Positions 21,301 through 31,101 of a DNA stretch of 64,000 nt are shown here, in pieces. Position numbers and translations under genes: made by a program. The notes under the pieces are model-generated. The model saw only the letters and a program-made list of their open reading frames with translations. It made no database searches and was not told the DNA's origin. Origin of the DNA: Oasisia sp. SBJ-2009 (lineage: Eukaryota; Annelida; Polychaeta; Sabellida; Siboglinidae); NCBI GenBank assembly GCA_964017155.1, contig OZ024861.1, positions 28,902,233 through 28,966,232 on the forward strand. The letters run 5' to 3'. The number at the start of each line of letters is the position of its first letter. Within the stretch, counting starts at the first letter, position 1.

Positions 21301-22620
21301 TGCCACAGGTTGTTCGTTAGGATGTATACAACTTCTCCACGAAATTATTTGTCGCAAATTAACATGAGGCAAACACATTTTGAGGCATATTTTTATAGCA
21401 AGCGTAAATCACGTGACTGTAGTGCGCCATAATCCGTGACAGGGATTTATTAAAAAAAACGTAATATGTTATTGCATTGAACGACATTTTAAGAAACTCT
21501 TCACAGTAATCATCACAGGAGAGTTAACAAACAGCATTTATACTGAAAATCCTTTGTCATTTTGCTGGACATTGATGATTTTACATTTATTGCACATGCG
21601 CAGAAACGTCAATCGGAACGTTTTTAACGACCGGAAAAATGTAAGCGCGACAACGGCTTGGGAAGGTGACCTGGCCACCTGGGTTTGTTGGCTGTAGGTA
21701 AACACCCCATCTCAGCACTGGTAGAGCTGTGCAACAAGAAGAAATGGGGACCGCCGGACTTCATTGTGGTCAACGAGTCTGGACCTGACCACAAGAAACA
21801 TTTCATCATCAAGGCAAGTGGGAGGCTGGCATCCCAAGTGTATGGAAACCGCATATCAATGCGGTACTGGCAGAACTATTTATTGATGGAAATTGCTAGA
21901 AGTTTTAGGCATATGTGTATGTCGTGTGGATGCAGAAAATGTAATCGCTCCATCAGGTAGGAAATTCCCAGAAGTGACAACAAGAAATATGTATTTCCCG
22001 TCTTGCAAGTTGTTGCTGTCTAGAATGCTGGCTTGACACTGCAGCACTTTGTGTACCAGATCTATGCTAGGCAGCACAAAGTCATGGCACTATGACCAGT
22101 TGTTGGCATGGTGTTTGTTGTATGGTTGACTAGAACCTTGGTTTTCGCACAATGATTTATATTAAGTTTTTAAGTAGCTTATAAACTTGCCTCATTTGCC
22201 AGTTATAATTAATTACCCGTGTGTTTTGTTGGTTGGCTGTGCAGGAATGTTAATGCTAAAATGTTCATGTTATATAACTCTTAGTTTATTACACTTAGAA
22301 AGTCAGTTATGAAACAGCATTTGGACTATTATTCTATACGTTGATGTGATGGTAACAATTTATTACTGTCTGTATCTGTCTATAATCACAAAGAAACATA
22401 TTAACAAGTTGACCGTAAAGAAAATGTTGACAGTACAACATAGAATGTTTCAGTTGTGAAATGTGTGTTTGAGCATGTCACATCTAAGTCTCACCTTGGG
22501 TTGTAGGTGAAGGTCAAGGGCATGGAGTATCAGCCAACAGTGTCCAGTGGGAGCAAGAAACTGGCCAAGGCCCAAGCGGCAACAGTTTGTCTTCAACAGC
22601 TTGGACTCATACCCCAGTAA
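200..22620 (+). CDS. SON: SON, C-terminal part (gene span; nine exons, 5' end outside window)
   Basis: SON is a nuclear-speckle protein that binds RNA and DNA and acts as a splicing cofactor for introns with weak sites. Nine exons (200-309, 10045-10205, 11251-11502, 12113-12223, 12943-13056, 19038-19185, 20256-20321, 21698-21813, 22507-22620) join in consistent phase to 396 residues and a stop. Family signatures run in the known order: FCKKISQ, HHPFKL, QFPVSSGSQHR, MSER-like VSERL, PGQFTGST, a G-patch (about residues 260-300) and a GKHP-initiated dsRNA-binding motif (about 321-392). The RS-rich body of SON would lie upstream. About 19 kb of the 22.4 kb is intron, much of it tandem repeat. DONSON follows tail-to-tail. 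Identity rests on remembered vertebrate SON sequence; no alignment was run. Confidence 0.93.
370..830 (+). mobile_element. 5'-truncated non-LTR retrotransposon, C-terminal end and 3' UTR
   Basis: The + frame around 440-590 reads RERRIKGHGVTLTKKQCRLD followed by IRQFSFSQRIVNEWDRLS. This is the basic C-terminal signature found after the reverse transcriptase in CR1/jockey-type LINEs (FSQRIVNxWNxLP). A stop follows near 594. Upstream domains are missing, so this is a dead 5'-truncated copy. Confidence 0.7.
896..1258 (+). repeat. 21-bp minisatellite, about 17 identical copies
   Basis: The unit ATGCATCTAATCCCCCCATCT is repeated about 17 times with no visible mismatch. The period is a multiple of three, so both strands are open through it, but it is intronic and the peptides have no support as genes. 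Confidence 0.95.
1613..2006. mobile_element. 394-bp non-autonomous inverted-repeat element (family A, copy 2)
   Basis: The left end CAGGGTCGTACGGGGCC and the right end GTACGGACCCTG are near-perfect inverted repeats. The element is flanked by the 6-bp direct repeat TATATT (1607-1612 and 2007-2012). There is no open frame. The body repeats CCTTGAAAAGTCTTGAAT-like motifs. Copies also lie at 1-155 and 19230-19589. Confidence 0.85.
2199..10027 (+). repeat. 29-bp minisatellite array, about 270 copies, ending at a SON acceptor
   Basis: The consensus unit is GGTGGTTCTGTGTGGAGTCT followed by AACACTGAC. Variable sites are GAC/GAT, GGTT/GGTC, GAGTCT/GAGTCA and GAGTCT/GAATCT. The variants form longer repeated blocks. 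The array stops at GGTGGCTCTGTGGTTCTGTG, directly before the CAG of the acceptor at 10044. Every 29-bp phase contains TAA, so it cannot be coding. Confidence 0.97.
10045..10205 (+). CDS. SON: SON exon b (FCKKISQ ... HHPFKL)
   Basis: The exon starts after TTCTGTGCAG and ends GCC/GTGAGT. The split first codon gives D, then FCKKISQKDKPRRSSSEDTS, an acidic EEEEG run and FIHHPFKLRENQPNIVMNIA. The HHPFKL block preceded by an acidic run is conserved in SON. The exon ends in phase 0. Confidence 0.92.
10206..11250 (+). other. SON intron, no feature recognised
   Basis: This is AT-rich sequence with many loosely repeated GTCTCTTAGT / CTCAGT phrases. I see no clear mobile element or exon in it. Confidence 0.6.
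11251..11502 (+). CDS. SON: SON exon c (QFPVSSGSQHR, with a Pro-Thr-Ala repeat)
   Basis: The acceptor is ATGTTGGCAG and the donor ACAG/GTAGGG, both phase 0. It encodes NAKQLPILTPAMKASLGTEL, RVQFPVSSGSQHRAKEWVTV and EK, a SON-specific block. An 18-bp coding repeat (about 11388-11443) then gives PTATAT three times, and VFPDPPIQ ends the exon. The repeat-encoded stretch replaces a region that is variable in other SON proteins. Confidence 0.92.
11388..11443 (+). repeat. 18-bp coding repeat in SON exon c
   Basis: ACCCACAGCCACAGCCAC recurs about three times and encodes PTATAT in the SON frame. The + alternative frame reads TQPQPH or HSHS and is not used. Confidence 0.9.
11842..12112 (+). repeat. 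28-bp minisatellite carrying ten copies of a SON 3' splice site
   Basis: The unit CCTTCCTGTCGCAG/CCTGTCAGTATTGT contains a pyrimidine tract, an AG and the first 12-13 bases of the next exon. AGs fall every 28 bp at 11860, 11888, 11916, 11944, 11972, 12000, 12028, 12056, 12084 and 12112. Only the last copy continues into the conserved exon. The unit has no stop in any frame. Confidence 0.95.
12113..12223 (+). CDS. SON: SON exon d (PVSIGDVVSERL)
   Basis: The phase-0 acceptor TTGTCGCAG/CCT gives PVSIGDVVSERLSALRRLQS and then NPNDVQALTKIHHVDRQ before CAG/GTGTGT. This matches the SON block with a PVDIS..MSER-type core. The start is supported by phase and by the P-V-x-I match, although nine upstream copies of the same acceptor exist. 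Confidence 0.88.
12943..13056 (+). CDS. SON: SON exon e (PGQFTGST)
   Basis: The acceptor is TTCTGTGTGCAG and the donor AAAG/GTGGGT, phase 0 at both ends. It encodes MESWATSKMLPGQFTGSTDI and then HMLSQQELHGGYHAWIRK. PGQFTGST and the following L(T/S)QxEL...AWIKK pattern are characteristic of SON just upstream of the G-patch. Confidence 0.93.
14096..14559. mobile_element. palindromic MITE, about 465 bp (family B, copy 1)
   Basis: The long inverted ends CTGTCGTGCTTACATTTTTCC and GTAAGCGCGACAACG flank AT-rich sequence without an open frame. The interior is itself inverted: ATCATCAATGTGCAGCG at one end and the CGCTGCACAGTGATGAT counterpart at the other. A second copy is at 21188-21655. Confidence 0.85.
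15175..15364. repeat. 190-bp imperfect inverted repeat (likely small MITE)
   Basis: Left half: AAATGGTG ... GTTAACAAAACAGTTTTATC ... TAAGGTGTTCAAATA. The right half mirrors it: TATTTGAACACCTTA ... GATAAAACTATTGTGTTAAC ... CACCATTT. A central TATAGTATAAACTA acts as the loop. No open frame. Confidence 0.75.
15770..16110 (+). mobile_element. tRNA-derived SINE with V-SINE-like core (copy 1)
   Basis: The head GGTCACGCAGTAGAGTGCCG and GGTTCAATCCCACC resemble tRNA A and B boxes. The body CTTTCGGAAGAGACACTTAAA and AAGCCGGTGGTCCC resembles the conserved V-SINE central domain, and the tail is AAG-rich. Related copies lie at 20375-20600 and 32515-32846. Confidence 0.8.
16329..16553 (+). repeat. 9-bp minisatellite in two variant blocks
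   Basis: AATAAATAG is repeated about 8 times, then AATAAGTAG about 14 times. The change of one base in a solid block indicates that each variant was expanded separately. Confidence 0.93.
16737..16990 (+). repeat. 24-bp purine-rich minisatellite, about 10 copies
   Basis: The unit is GGGTATGACCCAGGGAAGAG plus AAGG or AGAG. The strand is strongly purine-biased. All frames are open, but nothing suggests translation. Confidence 0.93.
18587..18678. repeat. (TA)n microsatellite
   Basis: About 90 bp of alternating T and A with a few AA interruptions, in the SON intron before the G-patch exon. Confidence 0.95.
19038..19185 (+). CDS. SON: SON exon f (G-patch domain)
   Basis: The acceptor TTGCCAG starts DQFARAAPVSGGIGMSLLQK and MGWKQGEGLGKDNKGSLEPL follows. 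This is the glycine-rich G-patch (pattern GxGxxLLxxMGWxxGxGLGxxxxG), which recruits or activates DEAH RNA helicases in this family. The donor AAAG/GTGGGT leaves phase 1. The DRKG end is also conserved in SON. Confidence 0.95.
19230..19589. mobile_element. inverted-repeat element (family A, copy 3), left end clipped
   Basis: It matches the 1613-2006 copy but starts at CGGGGCCTTGAAAGTC, missing the first ten or so bases. The right end GTACGGACCCTG is intact. The 6-bp repeat GTTAAA sits on both sides (19224-19229 and 19590-19595), so the end was probably lost at or soon after insertion. Confidence 0.8.
19809..20255 (+). repeat. 27-bp minisatellite, about 16 copies, ending at a SON acceptor
   Basis: The unit is GTGTGTCATTGTCGTCTGTG plus TCAAGAT, with TGT/CGT/CAT/TAT variants. 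One unit near 20150 is shortened. The final copy reads GTCGTCTGTGTCAG and forms the acceptor of the next exon. The period is a multiple of three and several frames are open. Confidence 0.95.
20256..20321 (+). CDS. SON: SON exon g (linker between G-patch and dsRBD)
   Basis: With the acceptor CTGTGTCAG/GTCTG, phase 1 joins to give DRKG/LSSQGENIKKPLPVPTRKDLSG. The RKDLSG end corresponds to the conserved linker before GKHP. A second AG at TCGTCACAG would break the phase. The donor is TCAG/GTGAGT. The 66-nt exon is pinned by phase on both sides. Confidence 0.88.
20375..20600 (+). mobile_element. tRNA-derived SINE with V-SINE-like core (copy 2, diverged)
   Basis: It shares GGCGGTCG-type head sequence, the CACCTCATGTTGCCTGTGTC block and the GAAAGAGACAATAAAAGGTG core with the copies at 15770 and 32515, but has several mismatches. 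Its 3' part is lost. Confidence 0.65.
20620..21045 (+). repeat. AT-rich intron stretch ending in a retroposon-like tail
   Basis: Local ATTTATTTA-rich repeats end in TGTTGAAAATGGCAATACAG and CTTTATTGTTATTATTAC, which resembles the 3' tail of a SINE or LINE with an (ATT)n end. No coding remnant is visible. Confidence 0.4.
21188..21655. mobile_element. palindromic MITE, about 468 bp (family B, copy 2), 42 bp before a SON exon
   Basis: The ends are CGTTGTAGCGCTTACATTTTT and ATGTAAGCGCGACAACG. Internal sequence closely follows copy 1 at 14096-14559, including the GTGCAGCG motif and the GGCATAAATGCCACAGG hairpin. It sits immediately upstream of the acceptor region of the dsRBD exon. Confidence 0.88.
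21698..21813 (+). CDS. SON: SON exon h (first half of dsRNA-binding motif), GC donor
   Basis: The acceptor GGCTGTAG leads into GKHPISALVELCNKKKWGPP and DFIVVNESGPDHKKHFIIK. This is the N-terminal half of the dsRBD (alpha-1, beta-1 and beta-2) and is almost residue-for-residue the SON pattern. The exon must end in AAG at 21813, where the intron begins GCAAGT, so it is a GC-AG intron. No GT donor keeps the frame. Confidence 0.94.
21814..22506 (+). other. SON last intron (GC-AG), no repeat recognised
   Basis: This is 693 bp of moderately AT-rich sequence bounded by AAG/GCAAGT and GGTTGTAG/GTG. Nothing else is seen in it. Confidence 0.75.
22507..22620 (+). CDS. SON: SON exon i (end of dsRNA-binding motif, stop)
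   Basis: It encodes VKVKGMEYQPTVSSGSKKLA and KAQAATVCLQQLGLIPQ, then TAA. KKLAKAQAATVCLQ is the dsRBD C-terminal helix with its KK/AK RNA-contact motif. The ending GLIPQ corresponds to the GLVP region, so this protein stops about 15-20 residues earlier than human SON. Confidence 0.94.
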   Translation: MKVKGMEYQPTVSSGSKKLAKAQAATVCLQQLGLIPQ

Positions 22621-23000
22621 CATACCCGTTACCATGGCAACCGGTTGTCTGATTCTCCACAGTATTGTTTGGTCACCATCAAATCAGTCTCCGTATCTTT
22701 GTTAGCCCGTGGAAAGTTCCATCGTAATTGATGTGGTTGGAAATTATTGATGATCTTGTGTGAGAATGCCGACGATTACTAATTACACATTAATAATGCA
22801 ATTAAGATAACACAACTCAACGTTTTAATTCATTCCTTAAATCAGAGGGTGTGTGGGTGTATTGTAGAAATGGGTTCCTCTTGTGAGGTGAGAAATCAGT
22901 TAACCTGCGTTGTGATGTTGTGTGTTAAACACACAGTGTAAAACTTGTGATCTTGTTTGACAATTGTTTTGTAAATAAATTATAAAACGTGACCGTCTTG
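22621..23000 (+). other. SON: SON 3' UTR
   Basis: It follows the stop codon. A polyadenylation signal AATAAA lies at 22974-22979, followed by GT/T-rich CGTCTTGTTTGATGTTTTCT. The 3' end is therefore predicted near 22995-23005. Confidence 0.7.
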
Positions 23001-24151
23001 TTTGATGTTTTCTTGTAAAGCCACATGTATAACAGAAATGTACAATGTCTACAGGCGTTATTACAGTGTGATTAAATAATGAACTAGAAAACTGCAATAT
23101 TCAAGAATCAGCCAATAAGAAAACAATCAGATATACATATTACATTACATACTAGCATATGAAAGTATATGTGGGAAAACTACTATGTGAATATGTTTTA
23201 ACAGTATTTTCACTATGACTTCCAACAAATTAGCTTTGGTATGTAGCTTATCTTTTATGAACATTGCATACAAATCACTAATTCACTATCCATATACACA
23301 GTGGTACACCCATTGAGAATAAGTGATAAATGTGGGACAATTAAGAAGAGACAAATAGACATAGAGGGAGATAGTAGAATAATAGAAAAAGAAAGACGAC
23401 GCACAAATCTTAACCGAATGTATGCATGTGCCACCGTATGTAGAATTAGGTTAATGTTTTCTTTCTACACTTCAAGCACCAACCTTTTGGGATTAATCTA
23501 TGACCCTCTCAGAACAATGAGTGCTATTACTAAGTTTTACGTTATTTTTAGAAATTAGAAGCTTTGATTAGGGTTTTGGCTGGTTTTAGGTTTCGTACTG
23601 GATGTAAATTCGTCGTTCACAATATGACAGTACTTTTTGCAATTGTTCCAAGCCCGTTTCATGCAACTTACATCAATGCAAAAAGATCAAATTTATATCA
23701 CAAAATACTCGGAGAAACATCTTCCACAGTCCGTGTGCGTACTAGGTAGCGCCTTTTGGAGATTAATTAAACTTGTTTGATGATGTGCTGGATACTGTTT
23801 ATAAATAAATAAACAAAATTGTTAAAATAAGAACTTTTATGCAATATTTACAGTACTTATAAGATGGCACCAGAACATTTGTCTGCATAAAACCAACACT
23901 AATACATCTATACCCACTGCACAGTCTCATGATGTAACAGATCAACTTGTAGTTGCCAGTTTTAGATGTCTATGTCCATACCATGAATAGCACACATAAT
24001 AAAATGTTCCTTTTAAAAAAAAATCTTATCTTGGGCACATAAAAAGGGTAGGAAATGAAACCAGCCTAACGACTGACTGACATTTATGTATGTTCCCTGG
24101 CATCCACACAGTACATATATCCCGCAAAAACAAACAAAACTGGACACATGT
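23001..24151. other. SON-DONSON convergent intergenic region
   Basis: About 1.15 kb separates the two tail-to-tail stop codons. It would contain the DONSON 3' UTR on the - strand, but I could not find a convincing - strand AATAAA. No gene or named repeat is seen. Confidence 0.6.
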
Positions 24152-24511
24152 TCATAAACTCCAGTGAAACAAGCCACGGTCATCGCACACAAACTCTCTC
24201 AGAGCATGATTGCCCAAATTTGTCTTGTTCTGGGTGATATTAGCAAGATGTTCAGATGAGATCCCAGAATGCATCAGGTTGTGTGTTGTGTCGGCCGCGT
24301 TGACATCACCACTGATGTCATGTCCGCTGACACAGTTGAACGGCACAGTAGGTTCGTGTGTACTGTACACACACGTGTACGAGTGAGAGTTCGCAAGCAA
24401 GCGGTTCAGACCATCGACACTCTGTGGCAGCACTGGTCCGGTCACTTCGAGGCTATGTCCGAGCTGCAGGCTTCCACTGCTCTGTTGCTGCCGGACGGCG
24501 CACTGCTTCAC
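24152..24511 (-). CDS. DONSON: DONSON exon 10 (C-terminus)
   Basis: The - strand acceptor GTGTCTAG starts [39 protein letters not shown] and a PHEP-like [12 protein letters not shown] stretch, ending in [13 protein letters not shown] and a stop. ITGP(I/V)(M/L)PxS and the HEPT(A/V)xFN pattern are conserved. The exon joins in phase 0. Confidence 0.95.
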   Translation of the reverse strand: MKQCAVRQQQSSGSLQLGHSLEVTGPVLPQSVDGLNRLLANSHSYTCVYSTHEPTVPFNCVSGHDISGDVNAADTTHNLMHSGISSEHLANITQNKTNLGNHALREFVCDDRGLFHWSL

Positions 24512-27500
24512 CTAGACACAGAACATACCACACTCACTGGTAACACAGACGTATCTGTTCCTTAGGACTGCTCAAAACAATAAAAAAAGTACAGATTTAT
24601 ATAGTGCAGTATCCAGTCCTTAGGACTGCTCAAAACACTTTTACACTACTTCCCCGGCAGACCTGTTCAATCAAATACCGTCTCAACTTCTCTGGGAAGC
24701 ATCCAGCCACTAGCTACAATTAATATGCAAAAGGCTGCTCATACACATAGTCGCCATTGTCTATAGCCAGGTACTCATTTATACAGCTGAGTGAACTGGA
24801 ACAATGTAGAGTGAAAACACTTGCCCAAGGTTTTAACACCGCCGGCACAGGATTCGAACCCGGGTTCTCGTAGTCGAGAGTCCGAAACTCTACCCCTGAG
24901 CCACTGATTACTCTACCCCTCAGCCACTGCGCTCTACGCTCTACACTACTCCCAGCAGACCTGTTCAACTGATCACTGTTGACATCTCTGGGACCGTGGG
25001 AAGCCATTATTGTATGGAGACTTCATGCTGTGACCACTGAGCCAGTGTACTCCAATAAAATGTTAAAACTGAAGACTGCCATGGATTGTTTACCATCTAA
25101 AATAAGGCTCTCGGGTTGATACCCTTCATATCCAACGTCACACATATTGTTCTTACGAAGATAAACCTTTGCCCCACATGAAAAGAAGCTTGATGAGACT
25201 TGCTTGATAATCCTCAAGAAGTTTCCAAATGTCCACAGGAGGTACGGGCTAACAAAAGAATCAGTTTTTTTTAAATTCAGCCAACAACTGATCACCCCTG
25301 CCATTAACCGCCCCAAGGGTCTTGCCAGACCTGTTCCAAGGTCTTGCTGCTAGATATGGGCATTATCTGCATATGATCTATGAGATTGAAGGTAACGTCC
25401 CTGCAGTTATATTAGTATATTGTAGCTATCATTCATTTGTCAATTAATAACCTCCTGGATGCTTAATGCTGTAGACATTTTCAAAATTGTAAGTTGTTGA
25501 ATTGCATTTCCACCATATCTCCCTGACATACCAGTACAACTGTTGACAACTGGACTATTGTTCATCGACTCTGACACTGGTCAACCCTTCTGTCTTGACG
25601 TTCCAAGGATTTAGTGCAATAGAAGTTACCTTAAAACTAACTACCCGGGTAGTATAACAATTTGTTTTCTAACATGGAATAAATAAGTGGCTTCTTCAAA
25701 AAATCTTATGGAGAGGACATACTTATATTAAAGCGATATGGTCCATTTGTGGCTTTTTATTTTTATTGCAAAATCATGTTAATCAGTATAAGTTATAACT
25801 ATTGTAGCGTCCTGACCACCAATAAATGTTTTATTGAAACAGACCTGATTTCGTAATGTTAAACATCGCATGTTTATATACCCTATCACTCGAGTGACAC
25901 CCACCCTTTAACCTTTACCAACTGGGAGCTGTGCACCTGGCTGGGTGTGGCGTTAGTGGCGTCAACGTGTTCACATGATACTGCATCGCGTGATTATGCA
26001 TTTTCCTTCTGGGCTTTTAGCCACGCCTACAATGGTTTCGAAAACGCCTTGGTACACAGAGTAAGTGCCCTTACTGCGTCTATTTTTAAACCCTAAATGG
26101 TAAATGAAAACATATTTTGACTGTCTTTATGCTATAATAGGTATAATGTATACTGTATAACATGATTTTGCAATAAAAATAAAAAGCCACGAACGGACCA
26201 TGTCGCTTTAAGAGGGACGACTGTGGCTCAGTATACAGACACATCACTTCGGGATTCGTACCTTGAGTGTCTCTAGAGTGGCCCCCTTGAATGCGACGGG
26301 GGCGAGGAGGGTGGGGGGCAGGCCAGCCTGGACCCCCGTACTGGCCACACAGCTGTGACAGTTGAGCATGTAGTTGAAGAGGGCGAGGGTGTCTGCCCCC
26401 TCCACCAGCACCAGCGACTCCGGCCGGCGGTCAATCACACGGAACGACTCACGCTCACTGGACAGTCAGTGGTCAGGGAAACACAAGTGGACACTGCCAT
26501 AGATAAATGTATATTTAATAGTAGTATTAGTTATAGTAGTACACATGGTGTAGTAGTAGTAGTAATAGTGTAATAGTAGTAGTAGTAATAAACATGTATA
26601 TATATATAAATATATATGTAATATAAATAAAATATATATATCTATATAAACATGTTTATTGTATGGTACGGTCTTACAACCACATTCCAATAACTGTTGC
26701 CTTTTAATATAAAAATGCAACCATGGTGAGTTTTTCCATATGCTGTGAGGACTCTGAGACCATATTTCATAAAATGACACACGCATGAAGGAAGGACACT
26801 GACAGGAAGGATACAGTTTGACTTTGTCTGGGTTGAGGGAGCGGAACTGTGCCTTGTCAAGTCCAAGGTCCTGCAGCCAGGAATGTGCCCCGTCGTCTGA
26901 CTGCATGATGTCCTCCTCTTCCTCTTCCTCCTCCCGACTCCCAGCCTCACTACAACAAACAACTATTTATATATCAATACGCCACCTTACAACGTCATAA
27001 GTGAATTCCCTCCCAGGTGCCAAGGTTCACTTGCATCTTTCTGAGTGCATCTGTGTCCCTGGACCATCAGCTTATGATTGCAAACTGGTGGTGCGCTTAA
27101 AGCTTTACACAATCGTAATTATTTAATGATATTTACTTCTTTAGTGGACAAATTGAGTGCTCAGTCATCTGCCAGGTGGCGCCATTGCGGAGTTGCTAAA
27201 AATAACTTTTGTTTTGATTACTACATTGTATCTTATTTGTGTATAGATAAACCAATCTTTGCTACCTTACAATAATAAAATTATATACTTAGAATAATGT
27301 TAACAAACTAGTAATTTAATTTTGCATGCCGTATAACTGGTCTTTGGTGTAACCATCAGGATATTAAAAATTATAAATATGCATTGAAACTAACTACTGA
27401 AATAAGGCAATGATTAATAAGAAATTAATTCCAAAGAAATCTTAATTTCAAATGTAATCAATAGCACAACATCAATATCTTATGAACAACATCAATATCT

Positions 27501-28765
27501 TAAGAAGAAACAGTGATCATTATTACTATATCAGGTGGTCACTGGTGAGGTTCCACTAGACTTATAAAGTATAAAGTGAAAGCACCCACCCAGTTGTGTC
27601 ATGAGTGTCATTTGTCATATCTGTCGTGACAGCATCTGTACTCTCAGAGCTCTCGTCCTCTGCTTTCTCTCTCTTTCTGTCGTTCAGCGGCATGCTGAAT
27701 TCTATGCCTATTCAGAAGCAATGAAAAAGAAAAATGACAAAACTACGGGAAACAGAAAAACTATATCTAAAACACTAGGCTGCTTATCAAATGTGTTATT
27801 GTGTACAAGGTATAGCATCACAATATTTGTGTGATCTGTTTACACCAATTCCCGCCATCAAATAATCATTCATACAATACAAGAAATTCCTGTCAGCCGA
27901 AACTACCCAGAACCAGACCTACCTTCTAACTAAGCAGTTTCAACGTGTCTGGCTTGACAATATGGAATAGATTACCGCTTGAAATTAAAAGTAACCCTTC
28001 AAGAGAACCCGCCACAAATATGTGAGTGCTAAACCACTTTTTTAAATGCACATTGTTTTTATCTGTTTCATGTATGTTAATATTATTTTATTTTAATGTT
28101 ACTTCTTTGTATTTCAGATATGTATTTAATTTATTTTATGTCATCATTTTAAACTTATCCTTTGTAAATATATCATCGCATGTTATATGAATGTTGTAAG
28201 TGATGTGTGAATGGCTCGGTCATCGAAAATAGTGTAAACTAAGAATGTCACCAAGTAAAAATAAAATTATCAATCAATCAAGAACCTCTCTGGCATATGT
28301 ATTTTAAATCACTGATCATGGAGTACAATGTATTGTACATTCATGTAATGCCCTATAACATTAATTCTACATAATGCCACCTTTCAAAATGTATTAATGA
28401 TTCGTTACACATAGTAATAATTAACCAAGCCACCTCACGTATGTACCTTCCTTCCTGAGCGCCTCTCGGAAGCCTCGCGAGGTCGGGGTGACGATTGCGT
28501 GTGTGTGCTGGAACCCTGCGATGCCGGCCGCCCGGAACAGTGCTGTCATCTGGTGTGTGCACAGGTAGAAGTACGGGCAGTGTCGGGCTCGCACGAGTCG
28601 AAACACAGACGTGAAACTCTCAGTCCTGAGAATGACAGCGGGAGAGGATTACAGACAGGGCATCACCAACTCCTTTGCTATTTCTGTCATTGGTTTACTC
28701 AAATGAAGTATTTAATTTATATAAATATTTGTATGTTGAAACAACTGATATATGTATATGTATAT

Positions 28766-28846
<81 letters not shown>

Positions 28847-28883
28847 TATGTATATATATATAATATATATATGTATATATATA

Positions 28884-28916
<33 letters not shown>

Positions 28917-28935
28917 TATAATATATATATATGTA

Positions 28936-28977
<42 letters not shown>

Positions 28978-28981
28978 TATG

Positions 28982-29028
<47 letters not shown>

Positions 29029-29029
29029 C

Positions 29030-29075
<46 letters not shown>

Positions 29076-30749
29076 GGCATATATTATTGAAATTAAACCT
29101 TTGCACTGCACTATGAGAACGCCAAAGCTTGTATTCTGAGGATTTTGATACCATAGAAGTTACTTATTTATTATTATATATTTTACTAATTAGTAAACAA
29201 TATTGTGGACATATATTTGTCAACAAGAAGTTCAACAAATAATACTCGTTTCAGAAATTATTTTATATAAAATTCAGGTAATATTTTAATTTTAATTGCA
29301 ACCAATTTTAAATCAAAACAATCCAAAAATAAAACCTGAAATACAAAACTCTGTTTCTGAAGGAGAAATGCACTAAAAAGATCATTATGCAGACATGAAC
29401 GTGGCCAGTAGAAATACAGGAATAACGTAAACCTACCAGTCAGCCATGAGGGCCTTCTGGACATCCTCTGTTTGTAATGCTGGACACACCTTCCTGGAAC
29501 AACAAAATAGTATTAATTCCAAATAAAACTATACATAATGATTATTATTACTAGGTCTTAGAGTTTTTTAAGGGTGCACATATCAACTCATCTCCATAAG
29601 ATTGTGGTATAGCAGGCACATTTCCGCAGTTCGAAGATTAACATATTTTTCTAAATTCTGGTTTAGCATCGACGGCTGCATGTCACAGTCCAGCCAGTGT
29701 TGATATGTGTAGAGGCTAGCCCTACCAAGATAACATGGCAAATGAGCCCAGTAGCAGGGTACTTGCCCTATTTTGTTGTCAGAGACGATGCGTGGGAAGA
29801 GGTTGAACCAGGGTAAGTGGGGGTGACTCCAGACCATGCAGCACCGGTGTAGTTCTGCCTGGGCAGTGGACTGCTCGGACAGCTGGACAACACAACGCAC
29901 GACAAATGTGAACACACACAGCACACTGGGTATTACCTGGTAAGTTGCAAAATTATGAAATAGTGGTTCTGTGACGAGACTAAGTCATCAGACTCTCAAC
30001 TAAGAGAACGTTGGTTCGAATCCTGTGCTGCAGTGTCGTACCTTGGGAAAGATTGTTCACTGCACTCGATTTGTTTGACATAAATAACATTGCATAATAT
30101 TGTCTAATACATGTAACAGGAGGTATTATAATATATTATATGCAATAGTATTTTATGTATGACTATAAATAATATATTACCTATTGTTACATGTATTTTA
30201 CAATATCATACAATATTATTTATTTCATAAAAAATCTCATATCCATGTTCATGTTTCGATAAAACTACGGGTACTATCCAACGTAGTCTAATGTAGACGC
30301 ACAAATACATTATTATCCATAATATTTTATTCTGTGCATTAATAAGAATACTTTATTCTGTTGCACTGAGCTAATTTTGAATAAAACAAATCCAGACCAT
30401 TTATGTTACTGTTAACCCTGCTTTGTAAAAATCTCTGTCGTGCAAAGCAAATTTACACACTAACCTCTGTAGAATCCCGCAACCGACATCGCACAAAGCC
30501 GCTCACTCCGGCAGCTTCCTCCGCTGTTCTCAGGGGGCAGCACCAACTAAACGACTTATCAGAGACAAACCGAAGTTTACGTTTGAGACTCCAGTCTGTT
30601 GGAAATGAGTCCGCCCATTTGACAGTCTTAGCTTCATCCTTCTGAAACCAAATGACCCCCATGTGAGTGTGTGGTTACTGTAGGTGGGTATATAGACCTA
30701 TGCTATGTTGATATCTTATAGCAATTTATTTGGTTCTACTGTAGGTACC

Positions 30750-30831
<82 letters not shown>

Positions 30832-30897
30832 ACGGTGCATGTGTGTGTTGTTGTTGGTGTGAGTGTTTGTGTGTTGTTGTTGTTGTTGTTGTTGTTG

Positions 30898-30985
<88 letters not shown>

Positions 30986-31045
30986 ACGGTGCATGTGTGT
31001 GTTGTTGTTGGTGTGAGTGTTTGTGTGTTGTTGTTGTTGTTGTTG

Positions 31046-31101
<56 letters not shown>

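Noticed and set aside
24840..24905. A tRNA gene on the minus strand
   Set aside because: It has A- and B-box-like sequence but no convincing cloverleaf, and is continuous with a SINE body and tail.
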